From the NCBI RefSeq assembly GCF_001435195.1, contig NZ_AZFQ01000050.1, positions 16,868 to 80,867 on the forward strand: 64,000 nt of DNA. The letters are read 5' to 3'. A model generated the notes under the pieces. The model did no database searches and had not been told where the DNA came from. It worked only from the letters and a program-made list of their open reading frames with translations. This DNA comes from Liquorilactobacillus satsumensis DSM 16230 = JCM 12392. Its GTDB lineage: Bacteria; Bacillota; Bacilli; Lactobacillales; Lactobacillaceae. How positions within the stretch are numbered: the first letter of the stretch is position 1; each line of letters opens with the position of its first letter. This document shows, in pieces, positions 17,320-26,063 of this stretch. A program made the translations under genes and the position numbers.

Positions 17320-18514
17320 CCTGAGCACCTCCCTGTTTTAATGCAGGACTCGTGGGAGCTGCAGTGTCATTTTTTTCACCCCAGATAATGTCATAGACCA
17401 TGTCAACCAGAGCTGAGCGGGTCACAATTCCACATAATTTGTTATTTTGATCAACGACTGGAACGTATTTAAGTCCTTGTTTTAAAATCCGATCAGCGCT
17501 ATTACGAATCAAAGTAGTTGTAGTAATTCGAAAAATTTTAGTATTTAGAATATCAGATACACTAGTTGCGCGACGATTGCTTGAATCAAGAGCGAGTGAT
17601 TCGAGATCGATATAGCCTTTTAAGTGGTCTTCATCATCTGTAACTAAGAGCGTATCAACGCGACGTTCGCGCATTAGCTGAATGGCACTCCTTAACGAGC
17701 GGCCTAAGGTGATTGAAACTGGATCTTTCAGCATAATTTGAGCCGCAGTAGTGACGTCTGCACGTGCTTGCAGCATTCTTTCTTCACCAATCAGTTTTCT
17801 GACAAATTCATTTGCTGGATGACGCAGTAATTCTTGTGGAGAAGCTGCTTGGACAATCTTTCCTTCGTCCATGACAACAATGTTAGTGGCAAGTTTGAGT
17901 GCTTCGTCCATGTCATGAGTTACAAAAACGATTGTTTTTTTTAGATCTTCTTGCAGACTCTTGACAAGTTCCTGCAGGCCTTCACGTGTGATCGGATCTA
18001 AGGCACCAAAAGGTTCATCCATTAAGATTAAGTCTTGATCAGCTGCTAGTGCACGAATAACACCGATTCGCTGCTGCTGTCCACCGGAAAGTTCAGCAGG
18101 ATAACGTTCTAAGAAATTTTCAGGTAATTCCACGAGCTTAATCAGCTCACGTGCTTTAGCTTGCTTTTTATTTTCCGGCCATTTTAGCAGTTTAGGTACA
18201 ATAGTAACGTTTTCATAAATGTTCATATGTGGAATCAACCCGATATTTTGAATAACATAACCAATTTTTTTACGGAGTTTAACGGGATCGATTTTGTGAA
18301 TATTCTGTCCTTTATAAATAATTTCTCCGCTGGTCGGCTCAATCATGCGGTTCAGAGTTCGCATCGTAGTAGTCTTACCTGATCCTGAAGTTCCGATTAG
18401 ACAGATAAAGTCGCCCTTATTAATAGTCAGGTTGATGTTGCTAATCGCAGCATTGCCACCTTTATAAATTTTACTAACGTCTTTTAAGATGAGGAGCGGT
18501 TCTTCTTTTGCCAT
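17312..18514 (-). CDS. opuCA: Osmolyte ABC importer ATPase with CBS pair, OpuCA-type
   Basis: ATPase that energises uptake of compatible solutes under osmotic stress. Residues 1-245 form the ABC domain (Walker [10 protein letters not shown], signature [15 protein letters not shown], Walker [14 protein letters not shown]-loop VTHDMDEAL). Residues about 250-375 carry two CBS repeats, which in OpuA-type importers sense ionic strength or cyclic-di-AMP. ATG 18514 follows AAGGAGG by 6 nt; the frame extends back to 18595 without a binding site. At 400 aa it has the expected length. Confidence 0.94.
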   Translation of the reverse strand: MAKEEPLLILKDVSKIYKGGNAAISNINLTINKGDFICLIGTSGSGKTTTMRTLNRMIEPTSGEIIYKGQNIHKIDPVKLRKKIGYVIQNIGLIPHMNIYENVTIVPKLLKWPENKKQAKARELIKLVELPENFLERYPAELSGGQQQRIGVIRALAADQDLILMDEPFGALDPITREGLQELVKSLQEDLKKTIVFVTHDMDEALKLATNIVVMDEGKIVQAASPQELLRHPANEFVRKLIGEERMLQARADVTTAAQIMLKDPVSITLGRSLRSAIQLMRERRVDTLLVTDDEDHLKGYIDLESLALDSSNRRATSVSDILNTKIFRITTTTLIRNSADRILKQGLKYVPVVDQNNKLCGIVTRSALVDMVYDIIWGEKNDTAAPTSPALKQGGAQDA

Positions 18515-18752
18515 CTTGATCCTCCTTGAATAAGGTTGAAACCAGAGTATGGTAGTGGCTTCCAACCTTGAATTTTGTATGAATCGAACTTGCAATTCAG
18601 CTGCAGGTATTTAGCTATTCAAACTTCATTAATTATTTTAAGGTTAGCATAAAAAGAGAAGTGCGCCTAAAGATACGAATTTACTGAGAATATATTAGCG
18701 AAATAGTTTTATTGTAAATTTCTTTGAAAAGAGCGTGCACGGTTAATAAAAA

Positions 18753-18787
18753 AGCAAAAACTGTGTCGGAGCACTGCAGTTTTTGCT
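18753..18787 (-). terminator. Terminator of the GT4 glycosyltransferase gene
   Basis: AGCAAAAACTG (18753-18763) pairs with CAGTTTTTGCT (18777-18787); read on the minus strand the stem is followed by TTTTTT. Confidence 0.8.
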
Positions 18788-18797
18788 GAACTTTCGA

Positions 18798-19886
18798 CTA
18801 GAGCGAAGAAAGTGGGACATCATGAGCCCGTTGATTATCAGCGGCGATGAACGTATAAATATGTTGAATTCTTTTAATGTAACGCGAAATATCAAATTTT
18901 AAGACCGTCTTTTTAACGGTGCTGTGGGCATAACGTCCGCGCAGATAATAGAGCTGTTTGCAGGCTGTACCAAAGGCCTGTTGGTCATTCATGGGAGTTA
19001 AGATCCCGTTATCTTTGTTGATAATATCAGCCGGTCCAGTGGGACAATCGGTTGAAATAATTGGTAAACCGTATGAGGCAGCCTCAATTATGACCATCGG
19101 GAACCCTTCGTACTTTGAACAGAGTAAGAGGCAATCAGCTTCAGTGATGAAATCCCATGGGTTAGGGACCCAACCGCGCCAATTAATGTGAGGTGCAATC
19201 TGAAGTTGTTTTGCGAGTGCTTTAGCTGCTGGTAGATCTTGACCTTTTCCAAAAATATCGAGCTTCCATGGGATATCTAAGTGAGCCATTGTCTCAAGGA
19301 GCATGCGAACATTTTTTTGGTCGTCTAACAATATTCTACCGATAAAGACTGCATGAAAGGGCTTCTGAGCAGCAGGAGTTTGAATAGTTTTTTTATTGAC
19401 CGTTCGGATTGGATTATAGATTAAGAAGATTTTATGTGCTGGAACTCCCAGTGCCAGCAGTTGTTTTTGGATCCCGGTGCTGATCGCTAAATGGTATTCA
19501 GAAAAAGCGAGTTCTCTGCGTGCAAAAATATTTGACTCTGAGATTGACGTGTGTCCCCACGAGACTATTTTATAAGTCAAACTATATTTTTGCTTGAGCT
19601 CATACGCTAATTCGCATGCTTTCCCTTCAAGGCCGAGGACAATGTCTGGGTTACTGGCAAGTAAATTGGTTGTGACAAAGTCTCTTTGTATCTGGCGATT
19701 TTTTGAATGACAGATTTTGAGTTCATAACCAGAATCACGTGTGATCCATTGCAGCCATTCAGGGTTGCCACTTTCGGGAATCAAGACTTGATAATTATTT
19801 TCGAGATCTTCGTTTACAAGATGTGAAATCACCCTTTCAGTTCCCCCATGGCCTTCGAGGTACTGTGTTATTAATGTTATTTTCAC
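18798..19886 (-). CDS. GT4 family glycosyltransferase
   Basis: Retaining GT-B transferase, likely acting on a cell-surface polysaccharide, glycolipid or poly(glycerol phosphate) polymer. The N-terminus ITLITQYLEGHGGTERVISHL and the C-terminal donor site (HAVFIGRIL, KYEGFPMVIIEAASYGLPIISTDCPTGP) are classical for the family; the E-x7-E stretch is in EGFPMVIIE. It is 362 aa long. GTG start with AAAGGATGA upstream. It appears monocistronic and lies apart from the glycosyltransferases at the left edge. Confidence 0.88.
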   Translation of the reverse strand: MKITLITQYLEGHGGTERVISHLVNEDLENNYQVLIPESGNPEWLQWITRDSGYELKICHSKNRQIQRDFVTTNLLASNPDIVLGLEGKACELAYELKQKYSLTYKIVSWGHTSISESNIFARRELAFSEYHLAISTGIQKQLLALGVPAHKIFLIYNPIRTVNKKTIQTPAAQKPFHAVFIGRILLDDQKNVRMLLETMAHLDIPWKLDIFGKGQDLPAAKALAKQLQIAPHINWRGWVPNPWDFITEADCLLLCSKYEGFPMVIIEAASYGLPIISTDCPTGPADIINKDNGILTPMNDQQAFGTACKQLYYLRGRYAHSTVKKTVLKFDISRYIKRIQHIYTFIAADNQRAHDVPLSSL

Positions 19887-20463
19887 GGTAATTCATCCTT
19901 TCGTTTTATGAAACCAACATTAATCTAAGATACTGAAGTGTTATTCTGTGATAATAATTGCAAATTGAAGCATAGCGTTTTCGCGCTTACTGCTCACCTT
20001 GCAGACTGAGATAGCTACAAGGACCGTTATTGCTATGAATAAGAATTATGTTATTTTGATAATAAAAAAATAACGCTTTAATAAGCTACAACAAAACAGA
20101 TTTAAGCTGTTGTGCAAGCAGTCTTTTTACCAAAAGACATATTATACGTGCCCCCATTCAACACTTATTATAGTTCCAAGCAAGATCGGAATACAAATGG
20201 TTGCATTCTACTTTATAATATGAGGTTAAAAATAGAACTATATTTGTGGCTTTAAGGCTGTTGTTTTAGCGCTTTGCAAACTTTTAGATTTTTTTAAGAC
20301 TAATAAAAGTAATAGGTCGGAAAAAAATAAGAGCAATAATTTATTGGATTGTGATTTTTTATACAATTTCAAAAGAAAATTTTCAGACTGAAAGTTGTAA
20401 TCTTAGGAAATTATTATTAAGATGAACTAAATGGATTTCTCATTCTAGAAGGGATGAACAGCT
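19887..20463. other. 577-bp AT-rich intergenic region, no gene found
   Basis: The divergent promoter region between the GT4 gene and the amidotransferase gene. I see no convincing ORF and no known riboswitch motif. A lone TATAAT at 20214-20219 lacks a good -35. Short TTATTTTGATAATAAAAAAATAA-like stretches around 20050 are AT-rich and may be promoter or UP elements. Confidence 0.4.
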
Positions 20464-21201
20464 ATGAAAGCAGTTATTGGGGTACCGAGTGATCAACTCG
20501 TTGAGAATCAACCAAAAATACCTGGAAATTATCCGGTGTATGCACCGCATGATATCAAAGAAGCAGTTTTTGCCGCTGGTGGGCTTCCGCTGATTCTTCC
20601 GTTTCCAGATAAGCGAGAAGTGGCGGCTGAAACTGCTAAAGAATTGAGTACGTTGCTGGATGGACTACTTTTAGCTGGGGGCCCCGACGTTGATCCGCTC
20701 TTTTTTGATGAAGAACCACTTCCAGCGTTAGGGATGACATTGGCTGCCAAAGATTGGTTTGAGGGTGCGCTAATCAAAGAAATGCTGGCTGCCCATAAGC
20801 CGATCTTGGGAATCTGCCGTGGCATTCAAATCCTGAATGCTACTTTGGGTGGTACACTTTATCAGGATTTAAAAACGCAATACTCGGGGTATGCTGTCCA
20901 ACATCGTCAAGCAGCACTGGGCCATTTGCCAACACATCATGTCTCTGTGGTACCTCAGAGTTATCTAGGCAAATTGTTAGGAACTAAATTGGTAGTCAAC
21001 TCGCGCCACCATCAGGCAATCCGCACACTGGCACCTGGACTTAGTGCCACAGCGTTTGCAACTGATGGAGTGATCGAAGCATTGGAGTCAAAAGGACAAG
21101 AGGTCCTTGCAGTTCAGTGGCATCCCGAGAATCTGTGGCAAAACGATCCAGTTGAATTCAGATTGTTTACTGATTTTGTTAAGCGCGCTCAAAAAGACTG
21201 A
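20464..21201 (+). CDS. Class I glutamine amidotransferase-like hydrolase (peptidase C26, PuuD-like)
   Basis: Predicted cytoplasmic gamma-glutamyl amide hydrolase. The catalytic triad is visible: Cys in ILGICRGIQILNATLGGTLYQDL, and His and Glu in QWHPENL. The substrate loop LLAGGPDVDPLFFDEEP matches gamma-glutamyl-GABA hydrolases. It is 245 aa long and starts at ATG 20464 with AGAAGGGATG upstream. An oxidoreductase gene follows 59 bp downstream on the same strand. No polyamine genes are nearby, so the putrescine role known from E. coli is not supported by context. Confidence 0.87.
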   Translation: MKAVIGVPSDQLVENQPKIPGNYPVYAPHDIKEAVFAAGGLPLILPFPDKREVAAETAKELSTLLDGLLLAGGPDVDPLFFDEEPLPALGMTLAAKDWFEGALIKEMLAAHKPILGICRGIQILNATLGGTLYQDLKTQYSGYAVQHRQAALGHLPTHHVSVVPQSYLGKLLGTKLVVNSRHHQAIRTLAPGLSATAFATDGVIEALESKGQEVLAVQWHPENLWQNDPVEFRLFTDFVKRAQKD

Positions 21202-21260
21202 AGCTAAAAAGAAGAATATGATGGTGATTAAAAAAGTGTCCAGAAAGGTGACTGATACAG

Positions 21261-22175
21261 ATGAAAATCGGAGTAATCGGGTTGGGGGACAATGTCCAAA
21301 AGGCGTACTTGCCGACATTTGTCAAGATGTATAATACTGCTGAATTTATTTTTGCCAGTGATAATGCGCAGGTCCGCAGTGAATTAATGTCTAAGTATCA
21401 TCTTTTAAAGATGGTCAGCAGCTTGGATGAATTGTTTGCTGCTGGCATAGAAGCGTGCTTTATTCATGTTCCTGCGCCATTGCGTTGCGAATTGACTCGG
21501 CGGTGTCTTGAAAAAGACATTCATGTTTTTGTGGACGGACCGCTTAGAAAACAACCGACAGAAGTCAAGCAGCTTCAAGAATTAGCATTGGCACATTCTA
21601 AAATATTTATGATTGGGTTTAATCGCAGATTTGCTCCACTTGTTGAGAGATTAAAGGAAACTCCAGCTAAACAAAGCCTTTTTTTGCAAAAAAATATTAC
21701 CGTGAAGAGCCGAAATGTCGAAGAATTATTTTATAATGATTTTTTGCCGGTGCTGGATGCTGCGATCTATCTCTTGGATAGTGAGCTTAAGCGAACAATT
21801 CCCGTAATTAAGCAACGCGCAGGAAAATTGGAATCTGCAACTTTAATTCTTGAAACGGCTGCTACAACGGCAATTCTGACCATGAATTTTCAAAGTAAAG
21901 TTGCTTCAGAAATCTATGAGGTGACTAGCGAAAATGGAATCTCTATTTTAAATGAATTGACTTCCTTACGCCTGCTGCATGCAGAAAATGAGGAGCTTTT
22001 AGGCTTTGGCGATTGGGATTCTCCGCTTAAAAAAAGAGGTTATGAGCAGATGGTGCGGCTATTTGTCAATGCAGTTAAAAGTGAGACTTCTACTAATTTA
22101 CGCCAAAAGAATATTCTGTTGAGTTACAAGTTATGTGCAGAAATGTTGCAAGAATATCAGCAACAAATTAAGTAG
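21261..22175 (+). CDS. Gfo/Idh/MocA family oxidoreductase
   Basis: NAD(P)-dependent sugar or inositol-type dehydrogenase fold. The Rossmann N-terminus reads MKIGVIGLGDNVQKAYLP; the family's EKP motif is replaced by VDGPLRKQP, and IGFNRRFAPLV follows. The usual catalytic Lys of EKP is thus not at its standard place (Gly-Pro here), so dehydrogenase activity is uncertain, although several Firmicutes members share this variant. It is 304 aa long. It follows the amidotransferase gene and may be co-transcribed. Confidence 0.82.
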   Translation: MKIGVIGLGDNVQKAYLPTFVKMYNTAEFIFASDNAQVRSELMSKYHLLKMVSSLDELFAAGIEACFIHVPAPLRCELTRRCLEKDIHVFVDGPLRKQPTEVKQLQELALAHSKIFMIGFNRRFAPLVERLKETPAKQSLFLQKNITVKSRNVEELFYNDFLPVLDAAIYLLDSELKRTIPVIKQRAGKLESATLILETAATTAILTMNFQSKVASEIYEVTSENGISILNELTSLRLLHAENEELLGFGDWDSPLKKRGYEQMVRLFVNAVKSETSTNLRQKNILLSYKLCAEMLQEYQQQIK

Positions 22176-22306
22176 TTTTCACTGCCTAGGCGTCAGCCAG
22201 GCTCGAAATATTCAGGTATTAGAATAGTCTTTCCAGTAAACAGTTTTAATTTTATCTTTTTTTTGAGATAATTAGTAAAAGAAAAGGGTCTGGGGAGGTT
22301 ATTTTT

Positions 22307-24103
22307 GTGCAAAAAAGAAATTGGTTTTTAATGATGTTTGCATTTGCAATTGGAATTTTTGTTTTTCCTGCGTTGTCAGTGCAAGCAGACAGCTATAAAA
22401 TCAGTCATTATCATGCGCAAGTGGATATTCAAAAAAACGGAGATGCGGTGTTAACTCAGCGGGTCACGTACAATTTTAGCGGTAGTTTTCATGGAGTATA
22501 TTATAATCAAGAACTTAAGGGCAATGCCGCTGTTTCAGATTTAAGGGTTGCGATCCAAGCTGGAACGCAGCAGCAAGTTTTACAGCAAGCTGAAAATGGC
22601 GAAAATAACACGTATCAAGCGACAAGTTCGAAAAATGAATTGAAATTAAAAATTTACCATACGGTTAAAAATCAGGAAGTTACCTTCATTTACCGCTATC
22701 GCTTGCATCAAGTGATTACTAATTATCGTGACACGGCAGAGCTGAACTGGAAGATAGTCGGTTCAAAGTGGGACACGGAATTAAATGACGTGCAACTTTT
22801 GATTCAATTACCCGCAACTAATGTGGAACAACTGCAGGCGTGGACACATGGTAATCTTGCTGGGACAACAACCGTGCAAAAAGACAAGGGCAGAGTTTTG
22901 ATAAAACTTGCACAAAATCCCGCGGGACAGTACATTGAAAGCCATTTACTGTTTCCAACTGCTGTGACGTCACAAAATACAAATGTAGTTGATCAAAATG
23001 CTAAAACAAGAATTCAAAAGCAAGAAGCCCAACTGGCACAAGCTGCAAATAAAAAGCGTGCAGCCACTAAACGGCAAACGGCCTTAGTTCGAAATATTGT
23101 GCTGTTAGTGTATGCTTGCTTGTTTGTAGGCTGGCTAGTTTGGTTGGCAAGGCGCCGCGGGAATTTACGTGCTAAACTGGCACCAATTGTACATTCCTAT
23201 GCGGTCCCACTATTTTCTGCAGAAGTAGCGCAAACAATTTTAAAAAAGAAAGCTCCGGATTCGGCTGCATTTAGTGCCTACTTACTGGAGCTTGCAGCTG
23301 CAAAGAAAATTGCAATTAAACCAATTAAGACTAAGAAAGAGGACTATGCAGTTGAGTTGCTGGATAAAACTCTTTTAGACCGTTATGACTTACTTCAGCT
23401 TCTTTTTAATGATGTCGGCGACGGGCAGCAGTTTCTTTTAAGTAAGTTGAAAAAATTCGGTAAGGGGCAATTAGCAGGACAAAAATTACAAGCAGCTTTT
23501 TCTGCTTGGCAAACAAAAGTCAGCTCTCAAGCTGAAGAGTTTGGTTTTAAGGATTTGGAGAATATTAAAGTGCGCAATTACATGTGGGCTTGGATGATTG
23601 GACTTTCACTTGTTGCCGTCCTAGCAGGCTTTTTAACATGGGGAACATGGGCAATTGGCGGAATTTTGCTCTCACTGGCAGCAGCTTATGTGCTGAGCTT
23701 TTTCTATGTCAAGCGGCGACCACCTTATTCACAAACTGGTTGGCGTGCGTATTATCAATTGTTATGTTTTCAAAAGATGCTTAAAGATATTGGCCGGTTT
23801 AATTTAAAAGAAGTTGGCGAATTGATTCTGTGGGAACAAATTTTACCTTATGCGGTTGCTTTTGGGCTTGCGGACAAAGTGATTGCAGCCTTGAAAACAA
23901 ACTTCAATACCGCTGAATTGGAAACTGGATTTGGAATCTATTACCCGATAATTATTGCAGGAAATACTAACTTTGGGAGTGCTTTTAATACTAACTTTAC
24001 GAGTGCTGTTGGGAATTACTCCTCTGCGACTGGTGGAACTGGCGGTTTTAGCGGTGGGTCTTCCGGTGGTTTTGGCGGCGGTTCCGGTGGCGGAGCATTT
24101 TAA
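22307..24103 (+). CDS. DUF2207 membrane protein with Gly-rich tail
   Basis: Predicted exported membrane protein of unknown function. An N-terminal signal segment ending near VQADS leads into an extracellular beta-rich DUF2207 region (residues ~27-230, with ISHYHAQVDIQKNGDAVLTQRVTYNF). Membrane segments lie at about 260-280 and 425-465, with cytoplasmic regions between and after them. The C-terminus is a Gly/Ser run typical of this family. GTG start 22307 with GGGGAGG about 8 nt upstream. It is 598 aa long. It has no operon partners. Confidence 0.85.
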   Translation: MQKRNWFLMMFAFAIGIFVFPALSVQADSYKISHYHAQVDIQKNGDAVLTQRVTYNFSGSFHGVYYNQELKGNAAVSDLRVAIQAGTQQQVLQQAENGENNTYQATSSKNELKLKIYHTVKNQEVTFIYRYRLHQVITNYRDTAELNWKIVGSKWDTELNDVQLLIQLPATNVEQLQAWTHGNLAGTTTVQKDKGRVLIKLAQNPAGQYIESHLLFPTAVTSQNTNVVDQNAKTRIQKQEAQLAQAANKKRAATKRQTALVRNIVLLVYACLFVGWLVWLARRRGNLRAKLAPIVHSYAVPLFSAEVAQTILKKKAPDSAAFSAYLLELAAAKKIAIKPIKTKKEDYAVELLDKTLLDRYDLLQLLFNDVGDGQQFLLSKLKKFGKGQLAGQKLQAAFSAWQTKVSSQAEEFGFKDLENIKVRNYMWAWMIGLSLVAVLAGFLTWGTWAIGGILLSLAAAYVLSFFYVKRRPPYSQTGWRAYYQLLCFQKMLKDIGRFNLKEVGELILWEQILPYAVAFGLADKVIAALKTNFNTAELETGFGIYYPIIIAGNTNFGSAFNTNFTSAVGNYSSATGGTGGFSGGSSGGFGGGSGGGAF

Positions 24104-24292
24104 AGCGAGCTTTAAGTAAAAATAGGAATTTAAAGTAAGCATTAAATTTGTTTAAATAAATAAGCTTAATGAACCCAAAGCAAAATAATTATTGTAAAGT
24201 CAAAGTAGCTTCTTTTACTTTTTTAGAAATAAAAAAACTGAGCAATGTTCAGCTAGTTGATTATGGGGCACGCAGTCTCTTTGTAAGCCGGG

Positions 24293-24318
24293 AATGCCTA
24301 TCTTTTTGGCATTTTTTA
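24293..24318 (+). terminator. Hairpin terminator ahead of the gtcA-like gene
   Basis: AATGCC (24293-24298) pairs with GGCATT (24308-24313), followed by a T-run. It lies 190 bp after the DUF2207 gene, and the 314-bp gap holds no other supported feature. Confidence 0.6.
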
Positions 24319-24417
24319 TATTAAAATACTCAGGTGTGGTCAAAGTGGGGCATGAATGAAAGAATTCACAAATTAACGAAAGAGAGTCAGAAATGTGTGG
24401 AAAACACGGAGGCGCTA

Positions 24418-24831
24418 ATGATTAAAATAATGAACTTGTATGAGAAGTATAAAGCTGTGATTGCCTATCTTTTCTGGGGCGGAGTTACAACTGTTGTTAA
24501 CATCGGAATCTTTGAAAGCTGGGTTTCTATGGGACTTAATTATCAGCTGGGAAACGTGGTGGCATGGTTTTTTTCTGTCCTAGTCGCCTATATTTCGAAT
24601 AAGATCTGGGTCTTTACAACACCTTTTCGCAATATCCGGAGTTTGCTCAGTGAAATGTCATCTTTTTTCTTCTTTCGTTTATTGACATTAGTACTAGATG
24701 TGATCATTACAGGAATTGGAATTTCTTTGTTGAAGTGGGACACACTTCTCGTTAAAGTTTTAGATAATGTGATTGTAATTGTTGCAAACTATTTCTTTAG
24801 TAAATGGTATATTTTCAAGAAAACAGAATAA
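24418..24831 (+). CDS. GtrA/GtcA-like membrane protein
   Basis: Small four-segment membrane protein of the GtrA family, thought to flip or present undecaprenyl-phosphate-linked sugars. YLFWGGVTTVVNIGIFESW, the second segment VAWFFSVLVAYISNKIWVF and the C-terminal VIVIVANYFFSKWYIFKK are diagnostic. ATG 24418 has GGAGG 5 nt upstream; the frame is open back to 24334 but unsupported. It is 137 aa long. CsbB- and YfhO-like partners are encoded at 45-49 kb rather than next to it. Confidence 0.88.
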   Translation: MIKIMNLYEKYKAVIAYLFWGGVTTVVNIGIFESWVSMGLNYQLGNVVAWFFSVLVAYISNKIWVFTTPFRNIRSLLSEMSSFFFFRLLTLVLDVIITGIGISLLKWDTLLVKVLDNVIVIVANYFFSKWYIFKKTE

Positions 24832-24899
24832 GCAAGCGGCGTTCTCACTGCTTGGAACTTGGGGTACACGCAACTAGAACGCTAATCTTAAGGGAATCG

Positions 24900-24934
24900 G
24901 ATCAAGGGTTTAGACCCTGATCTGGTTCTTTTTT
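24900..24934 (+). terminator. Terminator after the gtcA-like gene
   Basis: GATCAAGGGT (24900-24909) pairs with ACCCTGATC (24914-24922) around a TTAG loop with one bulged A, followed by TTCTTTTTT. A second inverted repeat, GCGTTCT/AGAACGC, lies just before it (around 24840-24880). Confidence 0.7.
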
Positions 24935-25150
24935 ATTTGCCGATTTTTGCAATAATTAAGGCAATTATATGATTCTTGGTAGCTATTAGTAACGGGACGC
25001 AGTTATTTTGCAAGTCAAGAATAATTTTTCAAATACAAAAATGGTTTATGGTAGCTTGACCATGCCAGTAGTAGTTTATTTTAGTGCCTAAAGAAATTAG
25101 GACTAACAATAGTGCAAATTTGCTGGTTGCGGCATAATTTCGATTGAAGT

Positions 25151-25180
25151 ATCTTTTTTCAAGTCAGCCTGAAAAAAGAT
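25151..25180. promoter_or_regulatory. Perfect 11-bp inverted repeat ahead of the sorbitol operon, candidate GutR site
   Basis: ATCTTTTTTCA (25151-25161) and TGAAAAAAGAT (25170-25180) are exact inverted copies separated by 8 bp. They sit about 70 bp upstream of gutF, just before the cre-like site. The position suits an activator site; GutR as the binder is inference. Confidence 0.5.
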
Positions 25181-25191
25181 GACTTAATAAA

Positions 25192-25205
25192 TGATAACGA
25201 TTACA
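25192..25205. promoter_or_regulatory. Catabolite-responsive element (cre) of the sorbitol operon
   Basis: TGATAACGATTACA matches the CcpA consensus TGWAANCGNTNWCA at all fixed positions except position 4. It lies 42 bp upstream of the gutF start, a position where CcpA would repress when glucose is present. Confidence 0.72.
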
Positions 25206-25247
25206 TTATTCTGGAGTTGTAAATAAATGATATGGAGGGTGTTTAGG

Positions 25248-26051
25248 ATGACAGAAACGTGGTTAGGATTATCTAAGAAAGTATTTATTGTTACAGGGGG
25301 TTCTTCCGGAATTGGAGCAGCAATTGTGGATAAACTTTTGAGTTTAGGTGCAATTGTCTACAATGCTGATTTGAAAAATAATGAAAAAAAAGATGACGCT
25401 CTTTTCTTTGTACAAACAGATGTAACTGACGCCGAGGAAGTTAATGATTTGGTAGCTAAAGTGATTGCAACACAAGGAAGAATTGATGGCTTGGTAAACA
25501 ATGCAGGAATAAATTTGCCACGGCTATTAGTAGATGCCCAGCAACCTCACAGCAAATTTGAATTTACGACTGCCGATTTTAACAAGATGTTTAGTGTAAA
25601 TGTTAAAAGTGTTTTTTTAGTAGCTCAAGCAGTTGCACGTCAACTTGTAAAACAAAAAGAAGGCGTGATTGTCAATCTATCTTCTGAAGCAGGACTTGAA
25701 GGATCACAAGGTCAGAGCATTTATTCCGCGACTAAAGGAGCAATTAATGGATTAACCCGTTCTTGGGCTAAAGAGTTGGGTGAGTTCAATGTCCGGGTAG
25801 TAGGTGTTGCGCCTGGAATAATGGAAGCTACAGGGTTACGGACACTGGCATACGAAGAAGCGTTGGCTTATACTCGCCATAAAACAGTAGCCCAAATAAG
25901 AGCAGGCTACCGCAGTACGACAACAACACCTTTAGGCAGAAGTGGACATCTTTATGAAGTTGCGGATTTGGTAGCTTATTATCTGTCTAAAAGAGCGAGT
26001 TATATTACAGGTGTAACGACTAATATTGCAGGAGGAAAGTCAAGAGGTTAA
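25248..26051 (+). CDS. gutF: Sorbitol-6-phosphate 2-dehydrogenase (SDR family)
   Basis: Oxidises sorbitol-6-phosphate from the PTS to fructose-6-phosphate. A short-chain dehydrogenase with the NAD motif TGGSSGIGAAI, NNAGIN, catalytic Ser (VNLSSEAGLEG) and YSATKG (Tyr-x3-Lys). The C-terminal extension YRSTTTTPLGRSGHLYEVADLVAYYLS is typical of sorbitol-6-P dehydrogenases. ATG 25248 follows GGAGGG; the open frame begins at 25227. It is 267 aa long. First gene of the operon, as in L. casei. Confidence 0.92.
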   Translation: MTETWLGLSKKVFIVTGGSSGIGAAIVDKLLSLGAIVYNADLKNNEKKDDALFFVQTDVTDAEEVNDLVAKVIATQGRIDGLVNNAGINLPRLLVDAQQPHSKFEFTTADFNKMFSVNVKSVFLVAQAVARQLVKQKEGVIVNLSSEAGLEGSQGQSIYSATKGAINGLTRSWAKELGEFNVRVVGVAPGIMEATGLRTLAYEEALAYTRHKTVAQIRAGYRSTTTTPLGRSGHLYEVADLVAYYLSKRASYITGVTTNIAGGKSRG

Positions 26052-26063
26052 GGGATTGATGAG

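Noticed and set aside
19887..20463. Possible T-box or riboswitch in the 577-bp gap
   Set aside because: No T-box TGGNACCGCG element and no conserved riboswitch core could be found by eye.
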